Below are positions 36,114 to 48,099 of a stretch of DNA of 64,000 nt, piece by piece. Each line of letters begins with the position of its first letter. The first letter of the stretch is position 1. A program made the translations under genes and the position numbers. The notes below the pieces were generated by a model. The model ran no database searches. It worked only from the letters and a program-made list of their open reading frames with translations, and had not been told where the DNA came from. The stretch comes from Welwitschia mirabilis (Eukaryota; Gnetophyta; Gnetopsida; Welwitschiales): contig JBOZIK010000001.1 in assembly GCA_051453625.1 (NCBI GenBank), forward strand, positions 219,523,358 to 219,587,357, written 5' to 3'.

Positions 36114-36640
36114 TGACATTCCCAATTTCTTTTCTAAAGATTAAAGTTAAAAAGTTTGATAATTGATGGGAATTTTATTTTAAGGATTAAGAAATGAAAA
36201 CTAATAAAAATAATAATAACAATTGTAATTTTAGAAATGAATAAATTATAATGAATATTAAAATAAATGTAGTACTAATCTTTATTTCATAATGCTTTTT
36301 AAAAAAATAAATTGATGTTCCATCAAAGCCAAATGTAAGGTGTTTGGTATGATGATGTAGCCAGGTTATATTACCTTTAAGATCTAGTTTATAAGATCAC
36401 TAGGAGACTAGGATAGTTTATCAAACCCTCAATATGCCCCTGTGCAAATTACATACATATCCTTCACTTTCCTAGATACCTCATTTAACCATAATAAAAT
36501 GATATGACTTTTGAAAATAATTCTTCCATAATGGTTTTATCTCTTGAATCATTACTATAATTTTCAAAAATTATTTAACACATAATATTAAATAGTTAAT
36601 TAGATGAAATTTCCTAGAAAAGGGTTTTGGAATCATTATA
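36114..36640 (-). mobile_element. 5' LTR of element B
   Basis: Plus strand TGACATTCCC to GGAATCATTATA. The terminal CA has become TA. It aligns with 25502-26021 over its whole length, differing mostly by transitions and small indels. It is followed by AGCTA, the right target duplication. Confidence 0.9.
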
Positions 36641-36849
36641 AGCTAGCTTTGTTAAAAATAAGAATGGATCAAATTACAACATAAAAAAGAATGAAAAACA
36701 TATTAATGTTGTTCAGGATAGTCAAAGTTTCCTTTTATAAGTAAAAATTAGTAATCAAAAACCTCTTAGGTAATGCTCTAGCATCAAAGATTTAGGCATA
36801 CAAACTTTAAGATTCTTAGGAAATTAGATCAAGTAAGCAATGAAATTTC

Positions 36850-37400
36850 AAAACTTAAAACTAAAGGACTAATTCATAAAGCTTATTAAATGGATAAAAT
36901 ACATCATAATCTACTCTTAAAAAATAGAATAAAAAGAAAAAACATGAAGTTTGAACTAATCTACTGTGACTTGTATGAACCGTTACTAGTTTCATTTCTA
37001 AAATAATAACTTATTCTATCACTTTATTAATGATTATAATTGAACATCTTTCATATATATTTTACAAAACAAACCTCAAAATTCTAATTCTTTTAAAGTG
37101 TTTTGTACACTAATTGAAAGTATTTTATGCACTAATTTAAAAAAAAAGGAATTTACAAATTAAGAAGCTTAGAAATAAATGAATTAGAAAAATATGTATT
37201 AACTAAATTTCATGAATAACTTTAAAAGGCTAGAATTAAACATAAATAACTCCAACTAAATGAATAAAATAAAGAATAGAATAGACATGAAAATAATAAG
37301 AAGCATGTTATATAGGATATGCATTCTCTCATTTTCATGTATAAAATCTATTACAATAGTTACCAATCTCCAAAATAGACTTTGAACTAGGGCTCTAAAT
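36850..37400 (+). pseudogene. Copia integrase remnant
   Basis: After element B the copia sequence resumes. KTKGLIHKA and MKFELIYCDLYEPLLVSFL match the linker and the start of the integrase core (LELIHSDLCGPMxVxSLGG), with the first catalytic Asp present in CDL. Then SFIYILQNKPQNSNSFKVF matches TWVYFLKxKSEVFEKFKxF. The second and third catalytic residues cannot be placed. Stops are frequent. Integrase before reverse transcriptase is the copia gene order. Confidence 0.75.
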
Positions 37401-37979
37401 GAAGATCTACTGATATCAAGATACTTTAATAAGGTAGTACCCTATAATTACCTAAGAACTTTTAGAATAAATGTTTCATGCATATTCCTTATTAAAAAAA
37501 CACATTATAAAATAAAGTAAGAACTTATTTTATGCTTAGTTATTTAGATCAAAAAAGGACCCATTAAGAATGAGTCTCAAATTTTTAAAAGGCTATTATT
37601 AGTTGAGATTTGATTTTTAATTAAATAACTACAATTGATAATCCTATTTCATCTACATAATTTAATGATCTTATTTTAAGTAAGAAAGAATTAATAGTAT
37701 TCCTTAATGAAATATAATCAAAATTCAAATGCATCAAATTTGGAATGCTTGATATAAAATTCTGAAATAATGGTAAGAGAGGACTATAGTAAGGGTAAAT
37801 GAAAATACTTCCTACTATAGTTGATTTTGATAAATGGAACCCCAATTCAAGTTATAAAACATGAATTCCATGTTGGATAATATAACTTTTTAATTCCTTG
37901 CATGAAGATGAAAGAAATATAATGGAATAAAATCCAAATCAAATCATAGGAATTGAAAAATAACTTGATTCTAATGTGA

Positions 37980-38830
37980 ACAAAAACAAGTGACATTGAA
38001 CTAGTTAGTGTAAAAGAAGCCCTTAAAATCATAAATTTAAAGAAGGTAATTCACAAAAACTGTGATACACTCATAGGAAATCAAACTTTGAAATTCATAA
38101 AGTAATGAAAAATTCAATTGATATTAAATGGGTGTTTCATATCAAGTATAATAAAAATGGTACAATTAGAAAGTACAAAGTTATGATCATTATTAAATAT
38201 ATTGTAGAAATAAAAGTATTAGTCACAACACAAATTTACACCCATATCAAAGATTTATACCTTATGAATCATTCTTTGCTTAGTATTTTAGTACAATTAG
38301 ACTATATTTAGGTTGATACCAAACTTACATTTGTAAATGAAAAACTTGAAAAATAAATTTATATAACTCAAACTAAATACTTTAAAATCAATGGCTATGA
38401 AACAAAATTTTAAAGACTAAAGAAATCCCTACATAACCTAAAGTAAGCTTTCCAAGTATGATTTGAAAATATTAATGAATTCCTTAAGATTTCTAGTTTT
38501 AAGAATCTCTCATAGATATAAATTTCTATGTAAAATTACATACAAATTATAAGAGAGTTATGGTACTATTACTTTATATTAATGATATAATATTAATAGG
38601 GGAACATAAAACAAATATTAAGGAAGTAAGTGGTTTCCTTAGTTAAAAGTTTAAAATTTTAGACCTTGAAGATCTTAAGTATTTTCTAGGCTTTTAGATA
38701 TTAATAATAATAAAATAAGTAAAATATTTTAAGAAAAATATATTAAAGAGATACTTGTTAAATAATAATTAAAGAATTATTAACAATAGTAAAAAAAACT
38801 ATGAAGCTAGGTATGAAGATGAATTATAAT
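37980..38830 (+). pseudogene. Copia reverse transcriptase remnant
   Basis: Readable blocks in order: SVKEALKIINLKK (around 38005), IDIKWVFHIKYNKNGTIRKY (38115 on), VDTKLTFVNEKLEK, LKKSLHNLK, FENINEFLKISSFKN, then YINDIILIGEHKTNIKEV and LDLEDLKYFLGF (38575-38700). They match KEALxxxxWxxAM, CKWVFKxKYxxDGxxxRYKARLVAKG, QMDVKTAFLNGxLEE, LKKSLYGLKQAPRxWYxK and YVDDIIxxG..LGxxxYFLG. The catalytic YVDD reads YIND. It copies the element RNA. Multiple stops and frameshifts. Confidence 0.95.
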
Positions 38831-38959
38831 GACATAATAAAAAAAAGTTAAGCCCATAAAGTATTAGAAATTAATTGGTAAATAAATATATCTAACAAAC
38901 ATAAGACTAAATATTATGTTAAATATTAGCAAGATTACTAGTATCATCCATTCTCTAAA

Positions 38960-39360
38960 TGAAAAACACATGAAATTAGTAATCAATCTATTACAATACT
39001 TAGATAGAATGATGAATCATGGAATAATCTATTAATAGATAAAGAAATTTTAGTTAGATATACAAATTCATATCAGCCTAGTTTTAAATAGCTAGATCAA
39101 TCACAAGTTATGTCATTTAGTTTAATAGTAGTAATATTTTGTATTTAAGCCAGAAATAACAAGCAACTATACTTCCTTCAATCCAAGAAAAATATCTTGT
39201 AATAGTAACTTTGTATTTTGAATTAAAATGCATCCATCAAATCCTAAGTAATCTTACTAAAGATACTTAAATTCCAAGTCTCATCCATTATAACAATCAA
39301 TGCATAGATAAACTTTTTAAAAATCCTATATTTCATGAGAAGGAAGAATGTTAAAGTTAA
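38960..39360 (+). pseudogene. Copia RNase H remnant
   Basis: KHMKLVINLLQYLDRMMNHG and ILVRYTNSYQPSFK match KHWxAVKRILRYLKGTxxHG and LVGYSDSDWAG; the motif Asp pair reads Asn/Tyr. NNQCIDKLFKNPIFHE (39285-39340) matches DNQSAIxLAKNPVFH near the C-terminal end. It is followed by the polypurine tract and 3' LTR. Confidence 0.85.
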
Positions 39361-39510
39361 ATTCAACTACATAGAAGAATTATAAGGATTAATCAAACTA
39401 AGTTATATTAATACCCAATAGAAATTAGAAAATAAATTCATGAAAGCAATTAGAAGAAGCATCTTTTATCTATTCATGAAATCTCTACCAATTAAAGATA
39501 AAAACTTAAA

Positions 39511-39522
39511 AGTTTAAGGGAG
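39511..39522 (+). other. Polypurine tract of the nested copia element
   Basis: AGTTTAAGGGAG lies immediately before the TGTATTAG start of the 3' LTR, in the usual TTAAGGGGGAG context of copia elements. Confidence 0.75.
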
Positions 39523-39894
39523 TGTATTAGATGAAATACAAAACAATAAGCATATCACATGTTTCATCTTCAAAGTATTTTATCCTAATAAAACAAAATT
39601 TCAAGTTATAAAGAATAATATCTTATGTAAATTAATTTTCTAATTATTTTTAATAAAATGTCATAAATATTCATAATTATTGGATGAACGTTCATGTCTT
39701 CTTACGCAACATACAAAGTATAGAATGATACATTAATTGTGTGTAATCCAAATCTAATATAATTTATTTAATTTATAAATTTTATTAGTAATAAAGATGT
39801 TTTATCTAAGTTCAATTTCTATTTATTTATATTTTCATTTTTTATTTCTTTAATAATTTCATACTCTATTTTTCTTCTACACAAACGTTTAATT
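39523..39894 (+). mobile_element. 3' LTR of the nested Ty1/copia element
   Basis: It aligns with 23871-24223 from TGTATTAG onward. The right end is read by alignment (CTTCTACACAAACGTTTAATT); the terminal CA is decayed. The next five bases, AAAAT, match the left flank GAAAT at four of five positions. Confidence 0.8.
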
Positions 39895-40330
39895 AAAATG
39901 TATAAAGTGCATTATCTAATCCAAATGGTAATACTTTAAAAGAGTAGATTTTTCAATGGCATGTAAAAATGGTTTTAGCTTGGTTTTTTTTTTTTTTTTT
40001 AAGTATATGTATTTGACTATATTTAATATACCTGTCTAAATAGGTATATAATTAATGGATTGCTATTATACCTTGGAATTAATTAATAAAAGGTAAACAA
40101 AAATGATCATTGCATGTGGTAGCATTAAGTAACCTGAAATCTATGCATACTCTCCACTTGTTTCCCTTCTTTGAAAAACAACCATAAGACTTATCCATTC
40201 ATGACTTGAAATAGAATATATAAAACCTACATCTAGTAATCTAACAATATCTTATTTTATTTCTTCTTGCGTGCTTTGGTTACATCTTCTTTTATGTTAT
40301 CTTATAACTTTTATCAAAGTATTCAAGTAG
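39895..40330 (-). pseudogene. Element A reverse transcriptase, N-terminal part
   Basis: From 40330 down the minus strand reads IVRLLDVGFIYSISSHEWIS, then KKGNKWRVCIDFRLLNATT, DHFCLPFIN, YLDRYIKYSQIHI, and after a frame change SFKVLPFGLDNALYTF, ending exactly at the copia border. These match KLLDAGxIYPISDSxWVSP, KKGGKWRVCIDYRxLNxAT, DHFPLPFID, FLDGYSGYNQI and YKVLPFGLCNAPATF of Athila/Tat-type gypsy elements. A run of 18 A on this strand (about 39980-40000) replaces the PEDQEK segment. The continuation is at 23870 and below. Confidence 0.9.
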
Positions 40331-42394
40331 GTTTCATGTTGGTAATTCTTGGATCTATTCTTATAATATATTTATGAATCCAAAAAAAGGCATTTTGTCT
40401 TTTTATTAACATTATTTTTAATTTTCTCTTTTGGTAATGTAATGGGTTAAATTACTTTTAATGATCAAAGATACATTTGATGCTATGTCATTATATTTTA
40501 ATTCTTTATTAAGAGGGTATTTTTTTATTTATTTCTTTTGGTTTTATTATTTTTATTTTATCTCTACTACTATTATATTTTCTTCTTAATGTTTTTTCTC
40601 TTATTTTTATTCTAACATAATTTGTATTTCCCTTATCATGATTAAATTTATTTTACCTTTCGTTTTAGTATTACATTTTTCTATCTCGATAGCTTTACAT
40701 ACGTTAATTTATTATTTTAGATTCTTTAAACTAATTTCTTAAATAACTTTTCTAAAGTAATTTACTACATTGATTGTTGTTATTTATGGCCTTTTTAGAC
40801 TATTAAAGTAAATAGTATTTGTATTATTTTAGTTTTCATAACTTGTAGACCAACTAAGTATCAAAAGACTTAAAGTTCTATAGATCATCTATATACTTGT
40901 CTTTTCAAGGTGTTAATTCTAATTTATTTAGATCTTCATATGTTTTACCAGTAATTACATTTATATGTAGAAAACAAAGTCAAAAAATAGGAAACTAGGT
41001 ATTTTAATATGTGTTTATATGAAACATAAAAATTTTTAGTTCAAGACATTGCATGTAAAGACTAAATAGGGAGAATATACTTTTAAACTTGAATCTTAAA
41101 AACATTTTTTTTTCCTTGTGCTCATTATATATTAGAAAGAAATTCTTTGAATGCTTACAAATCCATTATTAAATTTTCTTATAATGATAAGAAATTTCAA
41201 ACTTTTAGTGAAAATCGGTAATAAGTAAAAAACAAGATTCCTAGAAAATGGAATTGACAAAAATGTGTTTTTATAGTTAAAACTTTGCAACCAAAAATAA
41301 ATTTTGGAGTTATTTATAAATAAACTAAAAGACAATAAAATAAAAATAAATAGGGTGATGTGTAGAGCAATAATAATGACAAATGTAGAAATAATAGTGC
41401 AAAAGAAGCTTAAGAAAATAGTAATGACTCTAAAGGTAATGAATGCAAAGTCAATGAACACACTGTCATTGCACCTAAGGATAATCAGTGTACCATCATC
41501 ATGAATGATAATCCATCATCACGATTCTTAAAGATGAACACATGACCAAATCTAAGAAAAATGAAAAAATTATAGAAAAGTAGAGAAATGATTTATAAAA
41601 GTAACTAAAGTCTATGCTTATTTTGATAGAAAAAGACATCCTCGTTTGATTTAATGACTTGTTTACCACTACTAAAAGAGATATTTAGGAATTTTGAGCA
41701 TTATTTTATTGTTTTTAAATACTTAGTATTTAAAATTTATTAGTAAAAATTGATATGTTTAAAAATAGATTTGCAGAAATTTGCAAACATTTTGGTTTTT
41801 ATAACTCCATTAATTGAGGTATGTCTCATAAGTTTTACCTTTCTACTTTACTCTTATTCCCCTTCTTGGTTTATGCCTCATCCATTTTCCTTCATAACAT
41901 TTTAAATTAGACTTTCTATTTATTAACTAGCTACTATTGTAGTTATTCTTGTGTTATATATAAATTATCCATTCATTTAAAAAATAGAAATCCTATATTA
42001 AAATAATTGGATTGTGATGCCTAGAAAGGACTTTATAAGGGTGATAATGACAAGAAATTACCCCTATGTTAAGATACCTAAAGGTTATCACTTGAAGATT
42101 TCTATAAATGTTTTCTAGGTTTACTATATTTTCATACAGTAATTCAAGTTTATCTAGATTTTAAGTTTACTAAATCTTCTACTTTTTATTCTCTATTACT
42201 TAAATTAGGGTACTTGGTTTACTATATTTTTCACTTTATTTTCTTGTGGACTTTGAATTAATTCATAAGACATATTTTTTAGTTATTTTTAATGTAGTAA
42301 TATTTTCACACTTTATTGCAACATTCTAATCATTTCACAAGGCTTTATATAATTCATGTGTTCATTTATTCCTCATGAAATAAGGTAATGATTC
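40331..42394. other. Element A interior between gag end and reverse transcriptase
   Basis: The protease and pol linker should lie here on the minus strand. I could not place the DxGA motif. The stretch is very A+T-rich; open frames such as 41132-41461 (minus) are hydrophobic low-complexity and unconvincing. Confidence 0.4.
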
Positions 42395-42580
42395 CTCTTT
42401 AGTTTCTACAACCACTTCTTTTTCATTATTTTCTTTAGTATCATTAATTTATTTAGCTTATTTTTAAATTTTTTTAAGGTATTTAGATTTTCATAATCTA
42501 TTAGCTATGGCTTTACATCTTAACTCTCTGGGATTTGATTGTATTTGAGATAGTATTTTTCTTTTTGTTTCTTTTTAATT
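42395..42580 (-). pseudogene. Element A Gag C-terminal remnant
   Basis: The minus strand reads ILSQIQSNPRELRCKAIANR, and later NDTKENNEKEVVVETKEES. This matches the LPSQxxxNPKxxCKAITLRSG motif and the acidic tail at the Gag/protease junction of Athila/Tat-type elements. It lies upstream of the reverse transcriptase in the same strand. Confidence 0.65.
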
Positions 42581-44966
42581 TTATTTTCTTCTTTATTTGA
42601 ACTACTACCTTGTTATCTATTTTTGTAATTCCTATAATAATTATAATATTATTGTCTTTTAGAGTTCATATACTTTTGAATAGATTTTTAATTTTTGTTT
42701 TCCTATTTTGTTAGTTTGATAAGGATATGATTTCTTTTTTACGTTAGAATTTTTTCAAGATTTAAATCTAACCTATTTATTCTAAACACTACATAAATTC
42801 TTACATTTAAGAATAATCTATGGATATAGAGTGCATAGATTTTAACTTCTTATTCTATGTGATTAATAGAAGTATTGGTCAATGAAGCATGGGAAACATA
42901 CTAGAGTTATAATCCTAAAGAAATTTTAGAACTAATTACTTGATTAATTTTTATAAATTAAATGAATTGGAATTGATACAGGTGTAATTGTAATAAAGAA
43001 TTACAACTTTCATTAGTTGTATTATACTAATGCTAGATCTTCTAGTTGAAACCTAGGTCATATAAAATGTTTAATTATCTTTTTTAAATCTTTTCTTTCA
43101 TTTTTATGCTTCTTTTTCCTTCTTTTTTAATGAAAAATTTCCTTATCTACTATAACTTTTTATGAAAAAAGTTATTTAATCATGATATTTTATGAAAGTT
43201 CTTTATCCTTAATTTTAACAGAAGTTAAAGTATTTTTCTTTTTTTTAAGGATTCCTTTTCTTTCAAACCAAAAATTTAATGTTTCAAATCCCTAACATCT
43301 AATTAAAAATCCCAATTATATCATTAAAAGAAAAAGGAATCTAAAATATTTTAAATTTTATTTTTTACTAAATTATAAAAAATATATCTAACATAATGAA
43401 AAAGAAATCACTCCAATTAACTTTAAAGATTAATATTAATAGGTATTAAATCTAAAACTTAAATCTCATTAAAATACTAAAGCTAGCTAGTAGCTATTAA
43501 TGGTTGTTCCTTTTGTTTAATAGTTTAATAACAAAATATATCCATATGATGTCTATTTGGAATTAATTGATCCTATGTGATGTAAGACATGTTTATTTTA
43601 CCATTAATGACTTATTTAAGAATAAAAGAATCTTATGTTATTGTAGTATTAGTAGAGAATTTGGAGATATCAAAGTTTTTAATGATGTTATTAATGATTT
43701 TCTTAGTGACTTCCTCCATTAAACTAATATAAACTAATATGTTTTGAACTATAAATATGCTCTTTTATTTTTTAATAGAGATCTATTAAACTTTCTTTTT
43801 CTTGGTATTATTTTATTCTCACCCTTAACTCATTTTATAAAGTCGGGTTATGATTTTTTTTTATTTCTTAGGGATTCTTTATTCTTATAATTCCTCTACA
43901 AAGAATGTTTTTTTTTTAAGTTTTATTTTGCAAGCCTCTAAGAAAATCACTTTTTCTTTGCTTGTGCTAATATTATGGTTGAAACATTTAGCCAGAAAAA
44001 TGTTTTACATTTTCATGAATACATGACACTTTTTATTTTGTATTTATCTTATATTACAATTTTGGTTTCTTAAATCTTTTATAATTCTTAAGGTTGCAAT
44101 CTCTCTAAAAAGGAAATTCTTAATTCTTTTCATGAAGTAAAGGTATGATTATGAGTTCTATGATACCATACTTATATATCACCTTTTATAAAGTAGAAAA
44201 AGTACCTAGGATATCTATGTTGAAATAATTTACTTTGCAAAAACAATTAAAGAAGCTTAATTAAAGCAATGGCACTTCTAATTTCTTTTTCTTAAATGTT
44301 TATATTGAAGTAATATTAAAGTTTGTAGATTTTCTCTCAATATTTACAAAGCTATGATGTTAATAAGAATATTTTTATTAGATACATAGTAATCAAAATT
44401 GAGCTGAGTTATATCTCCATCATCTTTCTAATAGTATCCTCTACAAACTAAGATGTTCTTCCACTTCTTGAAGTTTCTTCTTATTTATTTCTAGTTTTAA
44501 TATTATCTCATCTTTCCAATTTTATAAGTATTTCCTATTTGATTTACTTTTCTAAAGCAGTAGTAATTTAATCTTTAAGTAGTTATCTTCTAATTTCTTC
44601 ATCATTACCTAGGTATTCTACTTTAATGTTTATTCTAGCTCTATCCTATAAATTCATATCTAAATTAAATTTTTTAGTGGTTTTTTTTTTTTCAAACTTT
44701 TCTTTTTCATCTCTTCATTTCCTTTTAATAAACTTTTAAAATATATTTGTTTCTTCATTCTAAATCACCCTTAAAAGGCCCTCCTTTTAGTATCAAAATG
44801 AGAGAGATAAAATTTAAATAAAATGCCTACTAAATGAAAAAATTAATTAGATATATGACTATTAAATAGAATTTTTATGGCTTTTAATCATTAGTATTAT
44901 TATGTAATAGGCTTACTAAAGAACATACTAAATGGTGATTAGTTCTAAAACTTCTACAGTTAAGGT
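42581..44966. other. Presumed gag and leader of element A, undecipherable
   Basis: By position this should hold most of gag and the leader next to the 5' LTR. I can read no domain with confidence on either strand. No clear primer site was found next to 44967. Confidence 0.35.
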
Positions 44967-45812
44967 TGTCTTTACTAAGAATATAATTCTTGATAAGTGG
45001 TAAGCATTAACAGCTAAGGTGGTAGAGACTAACCATCATAAAGATAATTGCATACATATTAGTATAGAAAGTTGAGGATGACATTAATAATCATAGTGAA
45101 ACATGTATAATATGTATTTCTAAATACTATTATATCCTACATATTTAATAGAAGTAAATATTTAGAAGAAAAGTAAAAAATTAATTACTTATTTAAGTAA
45201 AATATCACATGAACGTTAAAGCTAATATCATTATACTTTATAATAAATAAAATATTTTTAAAATAGTAGTTGAAAATAGAATTAATAATAAATAAAATAG
45301 ATTAAATTTTAAAAATAAATTACAAATAGTGATGTCCTTTATAGATTACATGATGAATATGAAGGTACTTCATAACTTACTCCATGATGATCCTTCTTCC
45401 AAATACCATCATTAGAGTTTATAGGAAGTATAAGATATGGTAGGTTTTAGCAGTTTATATAGAGTTGGGTTAGATTTTGTCTTCCTTTATTTACTCCTTT
45501 CTTCTTACTTCCACTTCCCTAGTTTGAGGCTTATAGTAGTAATAGTTTCCCCTCTTAGGTATTTATTTCTTTAAATTATCATTTTTAGTGTTACAATTAC
45601 CAACTTATAGTCCATTAGTGCTCTATTAATTTCTATAAAGTTTTGTTTACAAAGCTAGAGGTGTATAATGTAATCTTTAAAATACTATTATTATAATTAT
45701 ATTTCACTAACAAAATAACTTATATTAACTTTAGAATAGGGAAAATTAAATAATTATTATTCATAAAATAGTAAAATTAAATATAAATGCATCATAAAAT
45801 AACTAATTCACA
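44967..45812 (-). mobile_element. LTR-like copy, presumed 5' LTR of element A
   Basis: This is the partner of 14292-15160 (see the shared blocks there). The minus strand begins TGTGAATTAGTT and ends with ACA. It reads the same way as the left copy, so the two are direct repeats enclosing element A. Confidence 0.6.
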
Positions 45813-48099
45813 TAATTAAATTAAATGAAAAAACCAAATCTCATTCGTCAGCTTCATAACAATTATTTTTTAGTTAAAGATCTTAAAAAATTAAAAGGAT
45901 TCATCTTGATAAAACCTCTAATCATGAAGATCATAAGCAAAAAGAATGATACAATTCCCTTAGCATGATAAAGGCTTATTTATCCAACTCCTTAACCATA
46001 AAAACTAAGTGAAAAATGAAGGGACAAAAAGTTATACAAATACCAACATCACATTTTAAAATATAATTCCTCTTTAAATATTTAAAATTTTATTTTATTC
46101 ATTAACAATTAAATTGCAAATACATTAAATATGCAATTATTTTTCTTTTAGATAGTCTTAAATTATTATTTTTCCAAATCTATCATAAAAAATGTAACAT
46201 TTTAAAAAAAAAAATTAGTGTTTACCTTTCATTCACCTATAGATTAATGTCATTATTTAGAGAGTTTTCAATACCATTTGAAAGAACCATATGATTTATT
46301 GTCCTTGGAAACCTAAAATTCCAAACCTTTTTAATTCATCTACAATGAAAAAAATTAGTATCTAAAGGATTCTTCTTCATTTTAATACAAGTAGTAGCAA
46401 TTAGTAATTCTTCAGTCATATTTTTTAAGATTATTTAGAAAAGGAAATCTCTGTCATTATGATAGAGGAAAAAATAGCTATAAATTTACAAAAGAAATTT
46501 TATTTAATTTTGCTAAAGTTTTATATTTAGACTAATTCCCCTTTTTTCCATGTAATTACTTTCTTATTTAAAGGATAACTTCAAAGAGCATTATAAGGTT
46601 TTTCATATTTGAATACATCTTTACCTTATTACAAATATTATGAACTATAAAGTAATATTTTAAGAAATTTTCCTTGCTATTAGGATTCTTATTTTCCTAA
46701 GAAGAATTAAAGGTGATTATGTAATATTAAGGGTTACGTTCTTTGAAATTTAACTTTACCTAGCCATGTGTAATTTTCATGGATATCTAAATGCATATGA
46801 TTCTTTAATCATTATCTTATGTTTTTCATGTCATTCTAAATTAGAAAATGTCAAATAATATGTAGATCTTTAAAAACTTTAGAATGACTCAAATATTTGG
46901 CCTTTAACATGTGAATCAATTTTTTATTATTTATCTGTAACTAACAAAGCACATTATCTCAAGAGGGGAAAAATATTTAACTGGTGAAGTCAATTTAAAC
47001 TTAAACATTTTTTCTTATTTTTTTAATAAATAACAACAATATTTAAATGAACATGGTTCTTGCCATTAGTTCTATCTTTTTCATTCAGAGTTAAGAGATA
47101 AAATATTAAGTAAATTTTTAAGGATTACATACAATCATAAGTAAGATATAAGTATTAAATAAACTGCAAATGAGTTAAGCTCTACTTGCTAGGGGAAAAA
47201 AAGAAGTCTTTTCATCTTGATAATTTATTTGCCATATTATTAAAACATCTCTCCAGACCTATTTATTTACACTTTCTATAAATGGATAAATACATAAATA
47301 TTTTCTAGACAAGGTATGACCTGCGTAATTTAGAACCAGTGGTATTTTATGAATCTATCTGTGATTCATCTTAAAAGTACAAGCTATACTTTTCTAAAGC
47401 TTAATACTTAAAATATAAGTCCTAAAAAATATTTTAATAATATCTTAATTATTTTCAAATTCTTTATTTCATCCATACAAAATATAATCTACATATTAAG
47501 TAATATAATCCACATATTAAGTAATATAATCTACATATTAAGTAACTTAAGATAGGAATATGTCTTATAACTTTAATATTTAGAAAAACACTCTCTATTT
47601 AATCCTCATAACCCTTAATCTTGAAACTTTAGCTCCAAAGAAAGGGAAAAGAAAAAAAAAGGGGAAAAAAATTAATAAGGTATTACCTTGTCAAATATCA
47701 TTTTCATCATTAGAGTACATCCGTGTAAGTCATTATTTAAAATAAGATATGAAGAGGTATAATAATATTTTAATAATTTTTGTAATCATTAAAAAATAAT
47801 AAATATTAGTTTAATTTATTATATAGTTTTTTTAAGACAAAGAATTAATTAGGTAAAAGAAATAGCAACATTTACGTTAAGACCAGATTAAGTTCTACTA
47901 TTTTAAGCATGATAATAATCATGCTAATAAGCATATCTCTATACATTAGCATGTAGTTTAACAAGTGCATCATTTTAATTCCATTCAAAGAGGGACTCTT
48001 AGCTAGCATAACCTAATGGATTAACTATGAACAAATATTAAATATTAATGAAATTTAATTTTCAGTAATAAGAGGAGCATAGACTGATTCCTTATCATG
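45813..48099. other. A+T-rich stretch without recognisable genes
   Basis: No coding similarity. A small tandem triplication of a TAATATAATCCACATATTAAG-like unit of about 22-25 bp lies near 47480-47545. Nothing else stands out. Confidence 0.5.

Larger units (their letters stand above)
25502..36640 (-). mobile_element. Ty3/gypsy element B, full length but decayed
   Basis: On the minus strand it has a 5' LTR (36114-36640), a decayed iMet-type primer site (36098-36109), an antisense gene-like region (33600-35880), a tandem array (30860-33180), gag, protease, reverse transcriptase, RNase H, integrase, a polypurine tract (26022-26034) and a 3' LTR (25502-26021). The LTRs are 520 and 527 bp. The 5-bp flanks are AGTTA (25497-25501) and AGCTA (36641-36645), a target duplication with one C/T difference. 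Order reverse transcriptase, RNase H, integrase is that of Ty3/gypsy. All ORFs are broken. Confidence 0.9.
23871..39894 (+). mobile_element. Ty1/copia element inserted in element A, itself split by element B
   Basis: The plus strand has, in copia order, a 5' LTR (23871-24223), gag (24434-25480), integrase (36850-37400), reverse transcriptase (37980-38830), RNase H (38960-39360), a polypurine tract (39511-39522) and a 3' LTR (39523-39894). The five bases before it are GAAAT and those after it AAAAT, a 4/5 target duplication differing by one transition. The host sequence on both sides is the reverse transcriptase of element A. Element B (25502-36640) separates gag from integrase. Without B the element is about 4.9 kb, typical for copia. 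Confidence 0.85.
14292..45812 (-). mobile_element. Outer Ty3/gypsy element A, carrying nested insertions
   Basis: This minus-strand element is bounded by LTR-like copies at 14292-15160 and 44967-45812. Its reverse transcriptase is split: the N-terminal part is at 39895-40330, and the continuation is at 23400-23870, followed by RNase H and integrase at lower coordinates. The intervening 16 kb is the copia element, itself carrying element B. The pol sequence looks like the non-chromovirus Athila/Tat group (WRVCIDFRLLNATT and WQTIFKD blocks). Assigning these two LTRs to this pol is an inference from nesting and orientation; I could not confirm a target duplication or a primer site at the ends. 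Every domain is broken. Confidence 0.65.

Noticed and set aside
37621-38032. Two minus-strand open frames
   Set aside because: They are antisense to the copia integrase and reverse transcriptase region on the plus strand.
41132-41504. Overlapping open frames on both strands
   Set aside because: Hydrophobic or Lys/Met-rich low-complexity translations with no motif.
14287-45817. Target duplication for element A
   Set aside because: Flanks CTTTT and TAATT do not match; either ends are misplaced or the LTR copies are from separate insertions.
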